From NCBI GenBank assembly GCA_016210045.1, contig JACQUX010000023.1, positions 1 to 64,000 on the forward strand: a stretch of 64,000 nucleotides of DNA. Direction: 5' to 3'. The notes under the pieces are model-generated. The model had not been told where the DNA came from. It was given only the letters and a program-made list of their open reading frames with translations, and searched no databases. The translations under genes and the position numbers were made by a program. How positions within the stretch are numbered: the stretch's first letter is position 1; the number at the start of each line of letters is the position of its first letter. Shown piece after piece: positions 17,226-30,344 of this stretch. This DNA is from Deltaproteobacteria bacterium (lineage in GTDB: Bacteria; UBA10199; GCA-002796325; JACPFF01).

Positions 17226-18121
17226 TGCACACTCCGTTATCACAATATCTCCGCGAGCGGCGCGAATTCGTGGAAGCGGCGCTGCATCGTTACTTGGTCG
17301 CCGATGCGGCGATGCCGCCGCGCTTAGCCGAGGCGATGCGCTACAGCGTGCTGGCCGGGGGAAAGCGGTTGCGACCGATTCTGGTGCTGGCCGGCGCCGA
17401 AGCGGTGGGCGGCACGGCAGAGCGCGTGTTGCCGTGTGCCTGCGCAATGGAAATGATCCATGTTTTTTCGCTGATCCATGACGACTTGCCGGCGATGGAT
17501 GATGACGACTTGCGGCGCGGTCAGCCGACGAACCATAAGGTGTTCGGCGAGGCGATGGCAATTTTGGCCGGCGACGGGTTGTTGGCGGAGGCCTTTTGGT
17601 GTCTGACCGATCCGGCGTTGGTGGCAAGTGTCGAGGCGTCGGTGTTGCTGGCGGTGCTGCGCGAGATTGCGGCCGCAACGGGTGGGCGTGGGATGGTGGG
17701 CGGACAGGTGTTGGATATGGAAGCGGAGCATCGGACGTTGTCGGCCGCGGAAGTCACGGCGCTGCACGCGGGAAAAACTGGTGCATTGATTACGGCCGCA
17801 GTGACGGCCGGGGCGCAGTTGGCCGGCGGCAGCGCGGAGGCAATCGACGCAGTCCGGTGCTACGGGAACGCCATCGGGCTGGCCTTTCAAATCGCCGACG
17901 ACTTGCTCGCGATCGAGGGAACGGAAGCGGAATTGGGGAAACGGATCGGCAACGATGCTCAGCGGGAAAAGGCGACGTATCCGGCGATGGTCGGCGTGGA
18001 AGCGGCACGACGCCGGATGCAGGAGTTAACAGCGGAGGCCGTTGCCGCAGTGGCAGTGTTTGGAGAACGAGGTTGGGTGTTGCGGGACATTGCCGAGTAC
18101 GTAACCACGAGACGCTCGTAG
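17225..18121 (+). CDS. ispA: Polyprenyl (farnesyl/geranyl) diphosphate synthase
   Basis: This 298-residue trans-prenyltransferase joins C5 isoprenoid units. The GGKRLRP substrate-binding block is at about residues 47-53, and the first aspartate-rich motif is intact (HDDLPAMDDDDLRRG). The second motif reads QIADDLLAIEG: the usual final aspartate of DDxxD is an alanine, which is atypical but tolerated in some members. The GKRIGND and KATYP blocks follow as expected. It overlaps xseB by one base. In many Proteobacteria dxs comes next; here a RuBisCO-like gene does. Confidence 0.93.
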   Translation: MHTPLSQYLRERREFVEAALHRYLVADAAMPPRLAEAMRYSVLAGGKRLRPILVLAGAEAVGGTAERVLPCACAMEMIHVFSLIHDDLPAMDDDDLRRGQPTNHKVFGEAMAILAGDGLLAEAFWCLTDPALVASVEASVLLAVLREIAAATGGRGMVGGQVLDMEAEHRTLSAAEVTALHAGKTGALITAAVTAGAQLAGGSAEAIDAVRCYGNAIGLAFQIADDLLAIEGTEAELGKRIGNDAQREKATYPAMVGVEAARRRMQELTAEAVAAVAVFGERGWVLRDIAEYVTTRRS

Positions 18122-18137
18122 TCATTTTTCGGTGCCC

Positions 18138-19415
18138 ATGATCGATCAAGCGGACATTCAGGGATTCTTTATTGATCCCCAGCATCTGCGTAGCGAGGAT
18201 CACGTCGTGGCCTGCTATCGCGTGTTGATTGCGGGGGAGGCCCCGCGTGTCGCGGCGGCATTGTGTGCCGAGCAAAGTACGGCGATGTGGCAACGCGTAG
18301 GCGTCGCCGAAGACTTGCGCCCGCGCTATGCGGCGAAAGTTCTGCGCTTGGCACCGTCAGTGTCGTCGCAGACGGTTGGTGACGCAGTATGGTGGGATCT
18401 CGAGATCGCCTATCCACATCACAATATCGGTCCGCGCTTACCGAATCTGCTGGTGGCGTTGGCGGGGGAAGGGGCGCTGCATGCCCCCGGAGTGCAGGGC
18501 CTCATCTTGCGCGACATCAAGTTTCCAGCAACGTATGCCGCGCAGTTTACCGGACCGCAGTGGGGAGTGGCAGGATTGCGGGAACGCTTTGGTGTGATAG
18601 AGCGGCCGTTTTTTATGGGGGTGATCAAGCCGAACTTCGGGTTGGCACCGGAGGTCTTCGCTGCGCAGGCGTACGAAGCTTGGGGCGGCGGACTCGATAT
18701 CGCGAAAGACGACGAAATGCTCGGCGATGTTGCGTGGTCACCGTTGACTGAGCGGGTCGCGGCCGTCGTCGCCGCGCGTCGGCGGGCCGAGGCGGAGACG
18801 GGTGAACGCAAGGCCTATATCGCCAACGTGACCGACGACTCGGATCGGATCGCGTCATTCGCGGATGTCGTAGCGGAGCGCGGTGGCGACGCGGTCCTGC
18901 TCAATCCGATGTGGACCGGGATTGGCGCCATCGCGGCGCTGCGGCGGAGCGGACAGTTGCCGATTATGAGTCACTTTGCCGGTCTGGCGCTGTTGACGCG
19001 TGCTGCGCAGTGGCGGATCGAAATGCCGGTGTTGGTGAAATTTTTGCGGCTGGCGGGTGCAGACATGATCGGCCTCGCGGGGTTTGGTCCTCGGATGCAT
19101 ACGACGGCGGATGAAGTGCGCGCGGGGGTTGCGGCGTGTTTAGCGCCGTGGCCTGGGATTCGTCCCGCGTTACCGATTCCGGGTGGCGGCGATTGGGCGG
19201 GGACCTTACCGACGGTGTATGCGCAGATCGGACATCCAGACTTTGCGTTCATCGCGGGCCGCGGCGTGTTCGGACATCCGCGGGGACCGCGGGCCGGCGC
19301 GCGGAGTGTGTGTCAGGCCTGGGATGCGGTGCGCGCCGGTGTGCCGCTGAGTGATGCCGCCGCGGCCGCGCCGGAATTGGCCGCAGCGTTACAGTTCTTC
19401 GGCGGCGTGCCGTGA
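18138..19415 (+). CDS. RuBisCO-like protein (form IV)
   Basis: This 425-residue protein has the RuBisCO large-chain fold. The GVIKPNFGL block has the active-site lysine (K164). The GGLDIAKDDE block has the carbamylated lysine and the metal ligands (K190, D192, E193). The LPIPGGGD and GRGVFGHPRGP segments match the C-terminal barrel. The second lysine of the true-RuBisCO KPK motif is Asn here, and the loop-6 GKLEG lysine is absent, so carboxylation is not expected. Known roles of such proteins are the enolase MtnW, the isomerase of the MTA-isoprenoid shunt, and apiose-pathway enzymes. The ATG at 18138 is chosen; an in-frame GTG lies at 18132. It overlaps tlyA by four bases and sits where dxs is commonly found. 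Confidence 0.95.
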   Translation: MIDQADIQGFFIDPQHLRSEDHVVACYRVLIAGEAPRVAAALCAEQSTAMWQRVGVAEDLRPRYAAKVLRLAPSVSSQTVGDAVWWDLEIAYPHHNIGPRLPNLLVALAGEGALHAPGVQGLILRDIKFPATYAAQFTGPQWGVAGLRERFGVIERPFFMGVIKPNFGLAPEVFAAQAYEAWGGGLDIAKDDEMLGDVAWSPLTERVAAVVAARRRAEAETGERKAYIANVTDDSDRIASFADVVAERGGDAVLLNPMWTGIGAIAALRRSGQLPIMSHFAGLALLTRAAQWRIEMPVLVKFLRLAGADMIGLAGFGPRMHTTADEVRAGVAACLAPWPGIRPALPIPGGGDWAGTLPTVYAQIGHPDFAFIAGRGVFGHPRGPRAGARSVCQAWDAVRAGVPLSDAAAAAPELAAALQFFGGVP

Positions 19416-20146
19416 AACAGCGCTTGGATCAATTGGTTGTGGAGCGGGGACTTGCCCCGAGTCGCACTCGCGCGGCAGCGCTGATCTTGGCCGGCGATGT
19501 GTTGGTGAATGGCGTGCCGCAAACTAAGGCAGGAACGGCAGTGGCGGTCGAGGCGGTGATTGTGTTGCGCCGTCCCGATCATCCGTTCGTGAGTCGCGGT
19601 GGCGTGAAGTTGGCGCATGCGCTGCAACAATTTCATCTCGATGTGCATGGTTTGGTCTGTCTTGATGCCGGCGCCTCGACCGGGGGGTTCACTGATTGTT
19701 TACTCCAGGCCGGCGCCGCGCGTGTCTACGCCGTGGATGTCGGCAAGGGGCAATTGGCGTGGGCGTTGCAGCAGGACCCGCGCGTGATCGTCTGGGACGC
19801 AACGAACTTGCGGACGCTCGATCCGCAGCGTTTGCCGGAACGGCTCGATTTGGTCACGTTGGATCTGGCCTTCATTTCCCTCACGAAAGTGTTTGCGACC
19901 GTGGGTCGATTGCTGCGTCCGGGTGGTGCGGTGTTGGCGCTGATTAAGCCGCAGTTTGAAGTCGGGAAGGGCCATGTCGGCAAAGGCGGGATCGTGCGCG
20001 ATGCGGGCGTGCGAGACGCTGCGGTCGCGCAGGTCGTGGCGGTGGCGCAGGGGCTCGATTGGCGGCATCACGGCAGGGTGGAATCGCCGCTGACCGGCGC
20101 GGATGGTAACGTAGAATTCCTCGCCCATTTCACCGTGCCGACGTAA
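19412..20146 (+). CDS. tlyA: TlyA-family rRNA 2'-O-methyltransferase
   Basis: This 244-residue protein has an N-terminal S4 RNA-binding domain (RLDQLVVERGL..., ILAGDVLVNG) and an FtsJ-like methyltransferase domain whose SAM motif is CLDAGASTGGFTDCLL. Conserved TLDLAFISL and LIKPQFEVGK motifs follow. TlyA modifies ribosomal RNA with a 2'-O-methyl group and is often misnamed haemolysin. The GTG start at 19412 overlaps the RuBisCO-like stop (GTGA). It is the last gene of the xseA-xseB-ispA-RLP-tlyA run. Confidence 0.93.
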   Translation: MKQRLDQLVVERGLAPSRTRAAALILAGDVLVNGVPQTKAGTAVAVEAVIVLRRPDHPFVSRGGVKLAHALQQFHLDVHGLVCLDAGASTGGFTDCLLQAGAARVYAVDVGKGQLAWALQQDPRVIVWDATNLRTLDPQRLPERLDLVTLDLAFISLTKVFATVGRLLRPGGAVLALIKPQFEVGKGHVGKGGIVRDAGVRDAAVAQVVAVAQGLDWRHHGRVESPLTGADGNVEFLAHFTVPT

Positions 20147-20188
20147 TCGCTTGTCGGCTGTTTCAAATCACGCTATCCAAATCAGCTT

Positions 20189-21514
20189 ATGTCGCATGGC
20201 GCGTTTCAACCGGCTCCGGATGCCCCGCGATTCTCGTTCGACGCAGCGGTCGCGTATTTTGCGGCAGGGTGTAAACCCCGCGCCGAGGCGCGGGTCGGGG
20301 TCGAACTCGAATGTTTTCTGATCGACGCGCAGTCGGGTGCGATGTGTGCTTACGACGCCATTGTGCGCGTGCTGCACGCATTGGCGGATCGCTATGGCTG
20401 GACACCGTTATTGGAGGGCGACCATTGGCTCGGTCTGCAACGGAATGGGACGATGGTTACGCTGGAACCGGGCGGGCAAGTCGAGCTGGCGACGCGGCCG
20501 GTCGTGGACATCCATGCGTTGCGGCAGGAATGTGACGAATTTCTTGATGAACTGCGGAACGTATTGCCGCCGCTGGGGCTAAATGCATTGAGCATGGGAT
20601 TGCATCCGACGGCCGATTTCCGGCGCGTCCCGCTGATTCCGAAGGAGCGCTATGCCGTGATGGCGCCGCAACTCGAAGCGGTCGGGCCGTTGGCGCATTA
20701 CATGATGCGCGGGACCTGCGGGTGGCAGTGCGCGATCGATTACGAATCGGAGCGGGATTTCCAGCAAAAGTTTCGTGGGCTCTATCACGTGACGTCGTTT
20801 ATTTCGGCCGTGTTTGCCAACTCGCCGTGGGAACAAGGCGCGGACAACGGCTTCGCCAGCAAGCGAATGGCCGTTTGGTTGGAGACCGACGCGGCGCGAT
20901 GCGGATTGATTCCGGGCGTTTTTCAGGATGGATTCGATTTTGAGGCGTATGCCCGCTACGCGTTCCAGATGCCGATGCTGTTTCTCGTGCGTCAAGACCG
21001 TTGGTTGGCGCTGCCGCGTCCGGCGTTCAGTGCGTTTCTGCGAGACGGTTACGACCAATGGTACGCCACGCGCGAGGATTGGCAACTCCATCTGACGTCG
21101 TTGTTTCCGGAAGTGCGGCTCAAACAATATATCGAGTGGCGCGGCGCGGATGCCCACCGGTTTGAATATCTCTATGCGTTGCCCGCATTGATCTTGGGTG
21201 TGACTGCTGCTGGGCATTTGCTCGATGCCGCGTGCGACTTGACGCGGCGGCTCTCGTGGGAAGAACGGCTGGCACTCCATCTTGCCGTGGCGCGCGATGG
21301 GCTGGCGGCGCGTTGCGGTCGGCATCGTGTGGCGGCGTTGGTCGCGGAGTTGGTGGCGATCGCCCGCAACGGATTGGAACTCCGCGGTCGCGGCGAGGCC
21401 GTTTATTTGGATGCGATCACCGAGGCGCTGGCCCGGTTTCACGTCCCGACCGTCCCTCCGGTCCCGCGCCGGCTCACACCTCAAGACCGCGCTGCATACG
21501 TACTAGTACAATAG
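20189..21514 (+). CDS. Glutamate-cysteine ligase, GCS2 type
   Basis: This 441-residue enzyme should make gamma-glutamylcysteine from glutamate, cysteine and ATP, the first step to glutathione. The diagnostic GVELECFLID near the start, the LEPGGQVELATRP block, and the CGWQCAIDYESERDF and FANSPWEQG segments match the plant/alphaproteobacterial-type ligase. No gshB is seen nearby. It follows tlyA by 42 bases and may share its transcript. EgtA-type ligases for ergothioneine have the same fold and remain possible. Confidence 0.88.
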   Translation: MSHGAFQPAPDAPRFSFDAAVAYFAAGCKPRAEARVGVELECFLIDAQSGAMCAYDAIVRVLHALADRYGWTPLLEGDHWLGLQRNGTMVTLEPGGQVELATRPVVDIHALRQECDEFLDELRNVLPPLGLNALSMGLHPTADFRRVPLIPKERYAVMAPQLEAVGPLAHYMMRGTCGWQCAIDYESERDFQQKFRGLYHVTSFISAVFANSPWEQGADNGFASKRMAVWLETDAARCGLIPGVFQDGFDFEAYARYAFQMPMLFLVRQDRWLALPRPAFSAFLRDGYDQWYATREDWQLHLTSLFPEVRLKQYIEWRGADAHRFEYLYALPALILGVTAAGHLLDAACDLTRRLSWEERLALHLAVARDGLAARCGRHRVAALVAELVAIARNGLELRGRGEAVYLDAITEALARFHVPTVPPVPRRLTPQDRAAYVLVQ

Positions 21515-21779
21515 TCCGCTCGCATATTCCCTGGCACAGCAATTGCTCTTTGAAGGCCTCTGCCCATCGATCATCGCGATCGCTGGGCGACCCGGCATCG
21601 GGCCGCATCGTGCAACGGATGGCATTTCAAGCGGTTGTGCGAATTACAGCGGAAAGCGATTCGGGTGCGAGTGTCAATGGTTTGGCAGAGATAGTGACGA
21701 TTTCTCATTGTGAGTGGAGTGGAATGCGGGTGGTTGGGTGCCGTCAAGTCACGCCGGAGAGTCAGGAAGGAGTAACACT

Positions 21780-24176
21780 ATGAGCCGAATCGGGAGCCAG
21801 CAATCGTGGTGGACGCGCCTCGCCGTGGGGTGTGCATGCCTCATCGCCGTCGGGTTCATCGTAGGATGCGAGGATAAGGAGACGGTGAGCGAGCCGCCGC
21901 CGTTGCCGGTGATCGATGCGGACTTGGACGGCATTCCCGATCTCGACGACAAATTTCCGAACGATCCGAAGGAGTCGGCGGATCGTGACGGCGATGGTGT
22001 CGGCGACAACAGCGATGCCTTTCCCGACGACGCGCAAGAGTCGGCGGATACGGACGGCGACGGCCACGGCAATAACAGCGACGCCTTTCCGGAAGATCCT
22101 GCTGAATTTGTCGATAGCGATGCCGATGGGCACGGTGATAACGGCGATATCTTTCCGCAAGACAAGAACGAGTTTGCCGATAACGACAAAGACGGGATTG
22201 GTGATAACGCCGATCAGGACGACGACAATGATGGGACGCCGGACGGAACCGATCCGGACGCCGATGACGACACATTCAAGGCGGCGCAGTACGGCGGCGA
22301 TGACTGCGATGATCAAAATGCGGCGATCAATCCGAAGGCCGATGACAATCCGGCCGATGACAATGTCGTGGACGGCAATTGCGATGGGTTGATGGATGGG
22401 AATGCGGCGCATGGCTTTGTCGTGGATGGCGTTGCCGGGAACGACGGCAATGACGGATCGTCGGCCAAGCCGCTGAAGTCGATTGGCAAGGCGATTGAGC
22501 TGGCTGCGCAGTCGTTAGCCGCAACGGCACGGCCGGACATTTACATCGTCGCGGGGAGTGCGAAGAGCACGTACGAATACCATGTCAGTGCGCTGGATAT
22601 CCCGACCGGCATCAATCTGTACGGTGGCTATGGGGCACTGGCGGATGGGAAGCGAAATCGCAATTTAAGTCGCCGCAGCGTGGTGCGGAGCGCCGACCGC
22701 ATTATGATCGGTGCGGGGAAAACCGATGCACAGCGCGACGGCCGGATCGATACGGTCGAACTGGTGTCGGTCGCAACGGATCAACAGATTGAATTCGTCC
22801 GCTTGGTTGGGTTTCACCGCTACACATTTCACCGCATGGCGATTGTGGCGGACAACACGACCACGGCGTTGTGGGTGAAGGGGGATTATTTAGAGGCCGG
22901 GGCGGTGGTGGAGATTACGCGTTCTTCCTTCAATAACACCGGCGGGGCGAATGTCCCCCATGTGATGGCCGCGATCTTCGATGCCTCGAGTGCCGGAACA
23001 CTCGACGTGCGCGTGGAAAAATCCGAACTGCGCGCTGGTGACGCCGGACAATTTTCCGGTGGCGTGGCGGCCTATGCGACCGAGCACAACAAGGGTGTGT
23101 TGCATCTGACCATGCTCGATTCGAAGGTTGTGGCCGGGCCGGCCGGCTCGACGATTGGGGTGTTGGCCGGTGGGACGCCGGGGGTCGATTCCAGCGCGCT
23201 CGAAGTGGGGCGTGTCGTGTTGGAACGGAATACGATTATTGTCCACCCTGGGAAGGTTGGGGTGGCAGTGCCTGTGCCCCCCGATACGCAATCCAAGCCG
23301 CTCGATCTAGTCGAAGGGGGAGTGAAGCCGGTCGAGCCAGTAGTCGGTGACGGCGACGCGCTGGGAGTCACGCCGAAAAAGGCGAAGACGACTGAGCCGC
23401 TCACATTCAATGGACACGCCGGGATTCGGATCGCGCGGGCGACGCAGCGAGCGATGCTGCGCAATAACGTCGTCGCGTTAGGGAGCCTGCCGGGCTCCGC
23501 CGGTCCTGCCGTGCAGCCGAGTGAAAAACCGAAACCGGGACAATTCGGTTTCGTTGATACGCAAAAGCTCTTGTTGGGCGGCACGCTGGCGAAAGCGTTG
23601 AAGAACAGCCGCGTGGCGCTGTCGCTGTCCGAGACGTCGGCCCGTATTGTGAACAACTCGTTGCTGCATGGAGATACCGCGATTTCCATTACTGCTGCGG
23701 GTCACGAGTTCGAAGTGACGAACAATCTGTTCGTGCCGGATGGCAGCGGCACCGGGCTGCGCTGCACGAGCAAAGTTGGCATCATGAAATTGCGCCACAA
23801 TCTGTTCGCGAAGGGATTGGGGACGTTCGTCGACTGCGCTGCGGGGAATGCGACGTTGCAAGTGAAGGCCGCGACGGCCGAGCCGGCGAAGGTGCTGAAT
23901 CAGCTGACGGCGTTTGCCGCAGTGGGGAATCTGATCGAGGCCCCTGCTGTCGGCCTGGACTTGAGCAAAGCGGAGCTGGGACGTTTGCAAAGCGGTTCCA
24001 AGGCGAAAGATGCGGGGCTGACGACGTTCGTGATCAGCGGGGAAGAGGTCGCCGCAGGTCTTGGCGAACAAGATATCGGGATCGATATCGACGGGGCGCA
24101 GCGCGACGAGCAATGGGACATTGGTGCGCATGAGCTTCCCGCTGCACTCGAACCGGCGCCGGAACCCGCCCAGTAG
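21780..24176 (+). CDS. Lipoprotein with calcium-binding Asp-rich repeats and beta-helix
   Basis: This 798-residue protein starts at ATG 21780 behind a strong AGGAAGGAG site. The lipobox is IVGC (Cys30). Residues about 45-190 are tandem type-3-like repeats of the form DxDGDGxGDNSDAFPxD, which bind calcium in thrombospondin and related proteins; one block (DCDDQNAAINP) is MopE-like. The rest (about 210-780) is rich in Gly, Asn and Val with DUF1565/right-handed beta-helix patterns such as SLLHGDTAISITAAGHEF and LRHNLFAKG. It ends in a Pro/Ala-rich tail. It is probably a surface-exposed outer-membrane lipoprotein. Confidence 0.88.
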   Translation: MSRIGSQQSWWTRLAVGCACLIAVGFIVGCEDKETVSEPPPLPVIDADLDGIPDLDDKFPNDPKESADRDGDGVGDNSDAFPDDAQESADTDGDGHGNNSDAFPEDPAEFVDSDADGHGDNGDIFPQDKNEFADNDKDGIGDNADQDDDNDGTPDGTDPDADDDTFKAAQYGGDDCDDQNAAINPKADDNPADDNVVDGNCDGLMDGNAAHGFVVDGVAGNDGNDGSSAKPLKSIGKAIELAAQSLAATARPDIYIVAGSAKSTYEYHVSALDIPTGINLYGGYGALADGKRNRNLSRRSVVRSADRIMIGAGKTDAQRDGRIDTVELVSVATDQQIEFVRLVGFHRYTFHRMAIVADNTTTALWVKGDYLEAGAVVEITRSSFNNTGGANVPHVMAAIFDASSAGTLDVRVEKSELRAGDAGQFSGGVAAYATEHNKGVLHLTMLDSKVVAGPAGSTIGVLAGGTPGVDSSALEVGRVVLERNTIIVHPGKVGVAVPVPPDTQSKPLDLVEGGVKPVEPVVGDGDALGVTPKKAKTTEPLTFNGHAGIRIARATQRAMLRNNVVALGSLPGSAGPAVQPSEKPKPGQFGFVDTQKLLLGGTLAKALKNSRVALSLSETSARIVNNSLLHGDTAISITAAGHEFEVTNNLFVPDGSGTGLRCTSKVGIMKLRHNLFAKGLGTFVDCAAGNATLQVKAATAEPAKVLNQLTAFAAVGNLIEAPAVGLDLSKAELGRLQSGSKAKDAGLTTFVISGEEVAAGLGEQDIGIDIDGAQRDEQWDIGAHELPAALEPAPEPAQ

Positions 24177-24189
24177 CGCGCGCACTCGT

Positions 24190-25119
24190 TTATGAGGCCT
24201 TGCCGGCCGCCGGCTTGTTGAAGAGTTCCGCGACGCCGCCGATCGAGCCGAGCACGCCGGCCGTATCCAGCGGGAGAAAAATCTTCGTGGCCGTGCCGTT
24301 CGCCACTTTTCCGAGGGTTTCGAGATATTTGATCGCAATCAGGTCATTGGTGGGGCGTCCGGTGTGGATCGCGTTGTAGACCACCTCCACTTGATACTTC
24401 TCCGCATCCGCCACTTTCTTGATCGCCTCGGAACGGCCTTCGGCGTCGAGGATCGCGGCCAGTTTCGACCCTTCGGCTTGCAGGATGGCGGATTGTTTCG
24501 CGCCCTCGGCCTTCAGAATCGCCGCTTGGCGTAATCCCTCCGCCTCGAGGATATTGGCGCGCTTTTCCCGCTCCGCCTTCATTTGCTTCGACATCGAGTC
24601 GACGATTTCCTGCGGCGGCTCGATCTTCTGGATCTCGACCCGATTGATGCGGGCGCCCCATTTGTCGGTCGCTTCGTCGAGCACTTGGCGCAGCTGGGTG
24701 TTGATATGTTCGCGACTGGTGAGCACATGATCGAGTTCCATCTCGCCGACGATATTCCGCAAATTGGTCTGAGCCAATTTGACGGCTGCGTAGACAAAGT
24801 TATTGATGTTGTAGACGACTTTGAACGGGTCGGTGACCAAGAAGTAGATCACGGCGTCGACGGTGACGACGACGTTGTCTTTACTGATCACTTCTTGCGG
24901 CGGGACATCGACCACTTGCTCACGCATGTCGACTTTGCGGAGTTTTTCGAAGAACGGAAAGATGAACACGAGGCCGGAATTCGCGATGCGCGCGTATTTG
25001 CCGAAGCGCTCCACCAGTCCGCGTTCGTGTTGCCGCACCGTGCGCAACGTGAGTGGCGCGAAGATGAAGAGGAAGATCGTCAGAATGATCAGTAACGGGA
25101 CTGTGGCTTCCATGTTCAT
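24190..25119 (-). CDS. SPFH/stomatin-family membrane protein (paraslipin/QmcA type)
   Basis: This 309-residue protein has one N-terminal membrane segment (residues 5-24), then an SPFH (Band 7) domain beginning RTVRQHERGLVERFGKY and running through VDVPPQEVISKDNVVV. A coiled coil of repeated AILKAEG/AILQAEG units follows (about 195-235). It should form oligomeric rings at membrane microdomains. An NfeD-like gene lies immediately upstream in the same direction, the usual partner. Confidence 0.95.
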   Translation of the reverse strand: MNMEATVPLLIILTIFLFIFAPLTLRTVRQHERGLVERFGKYARIANSGLVFIFPFFEKLRKVDMREQVVDVPPQEVISKDNVVVTVDAVIYFLVTDPFKVVYNINNFVYAAVKLAQTNLRNIVGEMELDHVLTSREHINTQLRQVLDEATDKWGARINRVEIQKIEPPQEIVDSMSKQMKAEREKRANILEAEGLRQAAILKAEGAKQSAILQAEGSKLAAILDAEGRSEAIKKVADAEKYQVEVVYNAIHTGRPTNDLIAIKYLETLGKVANGTATKIFLPLDTAGVLGSIGGVAELFNKPAAGKAS

Positions 25120-25142
25120 AGTGGGTCTCCTTATAGGATGTC

Positions 25143-25571
25143 TTAATCAGTGCGTTTGACGATCGCGCGGGTGCCTTCAATTGCGACGACTTCCACAAAG
25201 TGTTCGGCGGGAATTGCCTCGGACGCCGTCGCGCGCCAGATATCGCCGTCGATCTTGACCATCCCGTTGCCGCGATCCGGCTCGATCGCCACGGTCACGC
25301 GGCCACGGCGCCCGACTAACGCGTCCACGTTCGATGGTTTGGCGCCCGCTTGGGTGAGGCGATGTGCCAACGGACGTGAGACGATCAGTAAGATAACGGA
25401 CGCGGCGAGGAAGATGCCCCACGGTCCCCACCACAGCGTGGTCAGGACCGAGAGGAGCGCGGCAAGCAGTGCGCCGATCCCGATGCACGCGAAATAGAAG
25501 CCGCCCGGCGTCAACATCTCCGCGACGAAGAGGACGACGGCAAAGATAGTCCAAACGATCCATGGCTGCAT
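25143..25571 (-). CDS. NfeD-like membrane protein
   Basis: This 142-residue protein has three or four hydrophobic segments in its first ~75 residues, then a C-terminal OB-fold domain (LVGRRGRVTVAI..., VKIDGDIWRATA, FVEVVAIEGTRAIV). This is the short NfeD form that works with stomatin/SPFH proteins. The ATG at 25571 (MQPWIVW) fits the family start. The gene ends 23 bases before the SPFH start, consistent with a two-gene operon. Confidence 0.92.
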   Translation of the reverse strand: MQPWIVWTIFAVVLFVAEMLTPGGFYFACIGIGALLAALLSVLTTLWWGPWGIFLAASVILLIVSRPLAHRLTQAGAKPSNVDALVGRRGRVTVAIEPDRGNGMVKIDGDIWRATASEAIPAEHFVEVVAIEGTRAIVKRTD

Positions 25572-25653
25572 GCGATCCCCCCCAACGAGTGGCGCCGCTA
25601 TAGCATGGGGTTGCAAATGAGGCGATAAAAATTACTCCGACATCCTGTGATGT

Positions 25654-26535
25654 CTACGGGAGCGGCGTGAGAGAGAAGCCGGTCAGATATGCGGCCGGAA
25701 ATGTGGCGATGTTCTCAGTGTGGAGGTGGCATTCTTGGAAGAGTGCTTCGTAGCGATGCATCCAAATCCCCGGGGTGATCAGTCGGATGCCTCGCATAAG
25801 ATCGTGCAGGGGAATGTGCTCGAGCGAGGATTCAATGAGGAGTATGCCGGTGCGACTGACGCGGCGGATCTCGTCGATCGCCTGCCGACCGTTTGCGACC
25901 GCCATGAGTCCGCCAATCGTAAACGCGCAATCGAATGTCTGATCGGCAAAGGGGAGTCGGCAGACATCGCCCTGGACGAGCTCGACGCCGTCCCCACAGC
26001 GGCGCTGCGCGCATGTGATGACGTTTTGACTCCAATCGAGACCCGTGAATTGAGTGGCGGGTAAGGCGGTGTGGATCCATGCCAGTTCAACCCCGACGCC
26101 GCAACAGGGCATGAGGACATGACGGGCCGGTCGCCGTTGCAAAAAATCGAGGACACACTGGATGATCGGGTTGTCGGCCGTGGTGTGCTGCAGACGATCC
26201 TGCACGAGGGCATCATATTGTGCGGCCGTATCCTCACAGTACTGTTGAAAATGAAAGAGGGGAATATCGCCGACCAGCAGTTTGCGTGCTTGCAGATCTT
26301 TGACGAGGGCATTGCATTTTTCCTGGGCCGGTTGGAATGCCGGGTCGTAATGCATCGCCGCGATGTAGCACGCTAAGGCGTTTTCGTGATCACCAGCGAG
26401 CAGTGCCGCATCACCGACAGCAGTAATGAGCGGACCATTGCGGCCATGGCGTGCCACCAGCTCCACGCCGCGGGAAAAGAGTCGTTTCGCCTCTTGCGGG
26501 GACAGGGTCGGTTGAGTGGGCAATGGCATGTCCAT
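25654..26535 (-). CDS. Class I SAM-dependent methyltransferase with TPR-like N-terminus
   Basis: In this 293-residue protein, residues about 15-80 look like one or two TPR helices (DAALLAGDHENALACYIAAMHYDP). From about 130 a Rossmann methyltransferase follows: motif I is MPCCGVGVELAWI, an acidic strand end is FTGLDWS, then VELVQGDVCRLPFAD and FDCAFTIGGL. Motif I has CC before the glycines, which is unusual. The substrate is unknown. It precedes mfd by strand order but is separately transcribed, 28 bases after the mfd stop. Confidence 0.8.
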   Translation of the reverse strand: MDMPLPTQPTLSPQEAKRLFSRGVELVARHGRNGPLITAVGDAALLAGDHENALACYIAAMHYDPAFQPAQEKCNALVKDLQARKLLVGDIPLFHFQQYCEDTAAQYDALVQDRLQHTTADNPIIQCVLDFLQRRPARHVLMPCCGVGVELAWIHTALPATQFTGLDWSQNVITCAQRRCGDGVELVQGDVCRLPFADQTFDCAFTIGGLMAVANGRQAIDEIRRVSRTGILLIESSLEHIPLHDLMRGIRLITPGIWMHRYEALFQECHLHTENIATFPAAYLTGFSLTPLP

Positions 26536-26562
26536 GAGTGTGCGGTAGCGACTGCCTCATTG

Positions 26563-30102
<3,540 letters not shown>

Positions 30103-30129
30103 CCGCGGCTGAACTGCGCGATTGCCCGC

Positions 30130-30176
30130 GCACTGTCAAGGCTTGCGATGGATTCCGCCGAGGCACTTGACAGTGC
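30130..30176. repeat. 11-bp inverted repeat upstream of mfd
   Basis: Arms GCACTGTCAAG (30130-30140) and CTTGACAGTGC (30166-30176) are exact complements across a 25-base loop, immediately upstream of the mfd start at 30102. The spacing would place it in the mfd leader or promoter, where it could be an operator or an RNA hairpin. A further TCCGCC-AGA-GGCGGA mini-hairpin lies at about 30271-30285. Confidence 0.7.
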
Positions 30177-30344
30177 AGCATCTTCCCGAACATAAGACGA
30201 CCGGTTCTTATTCGGGGATCGGCGTTACGGGGGCTCACGTTGCCTCCTCCACCGGCGGTTTGCGAAAGTCTCCGCCAGAGGCGGATCCGTCTTCGGCGGA
30301 GGATGGAGCCTCCCCCTCAACGCCGCTGTGTGGCTGATAGTCAT

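Noticed and set aside
18138-19415. True carboxylating RuBisCO
   Set aside because: The second lysine of the KPK motif is Asn and the loop-6 lysine region is missing, so a form IV protein is the supported call.
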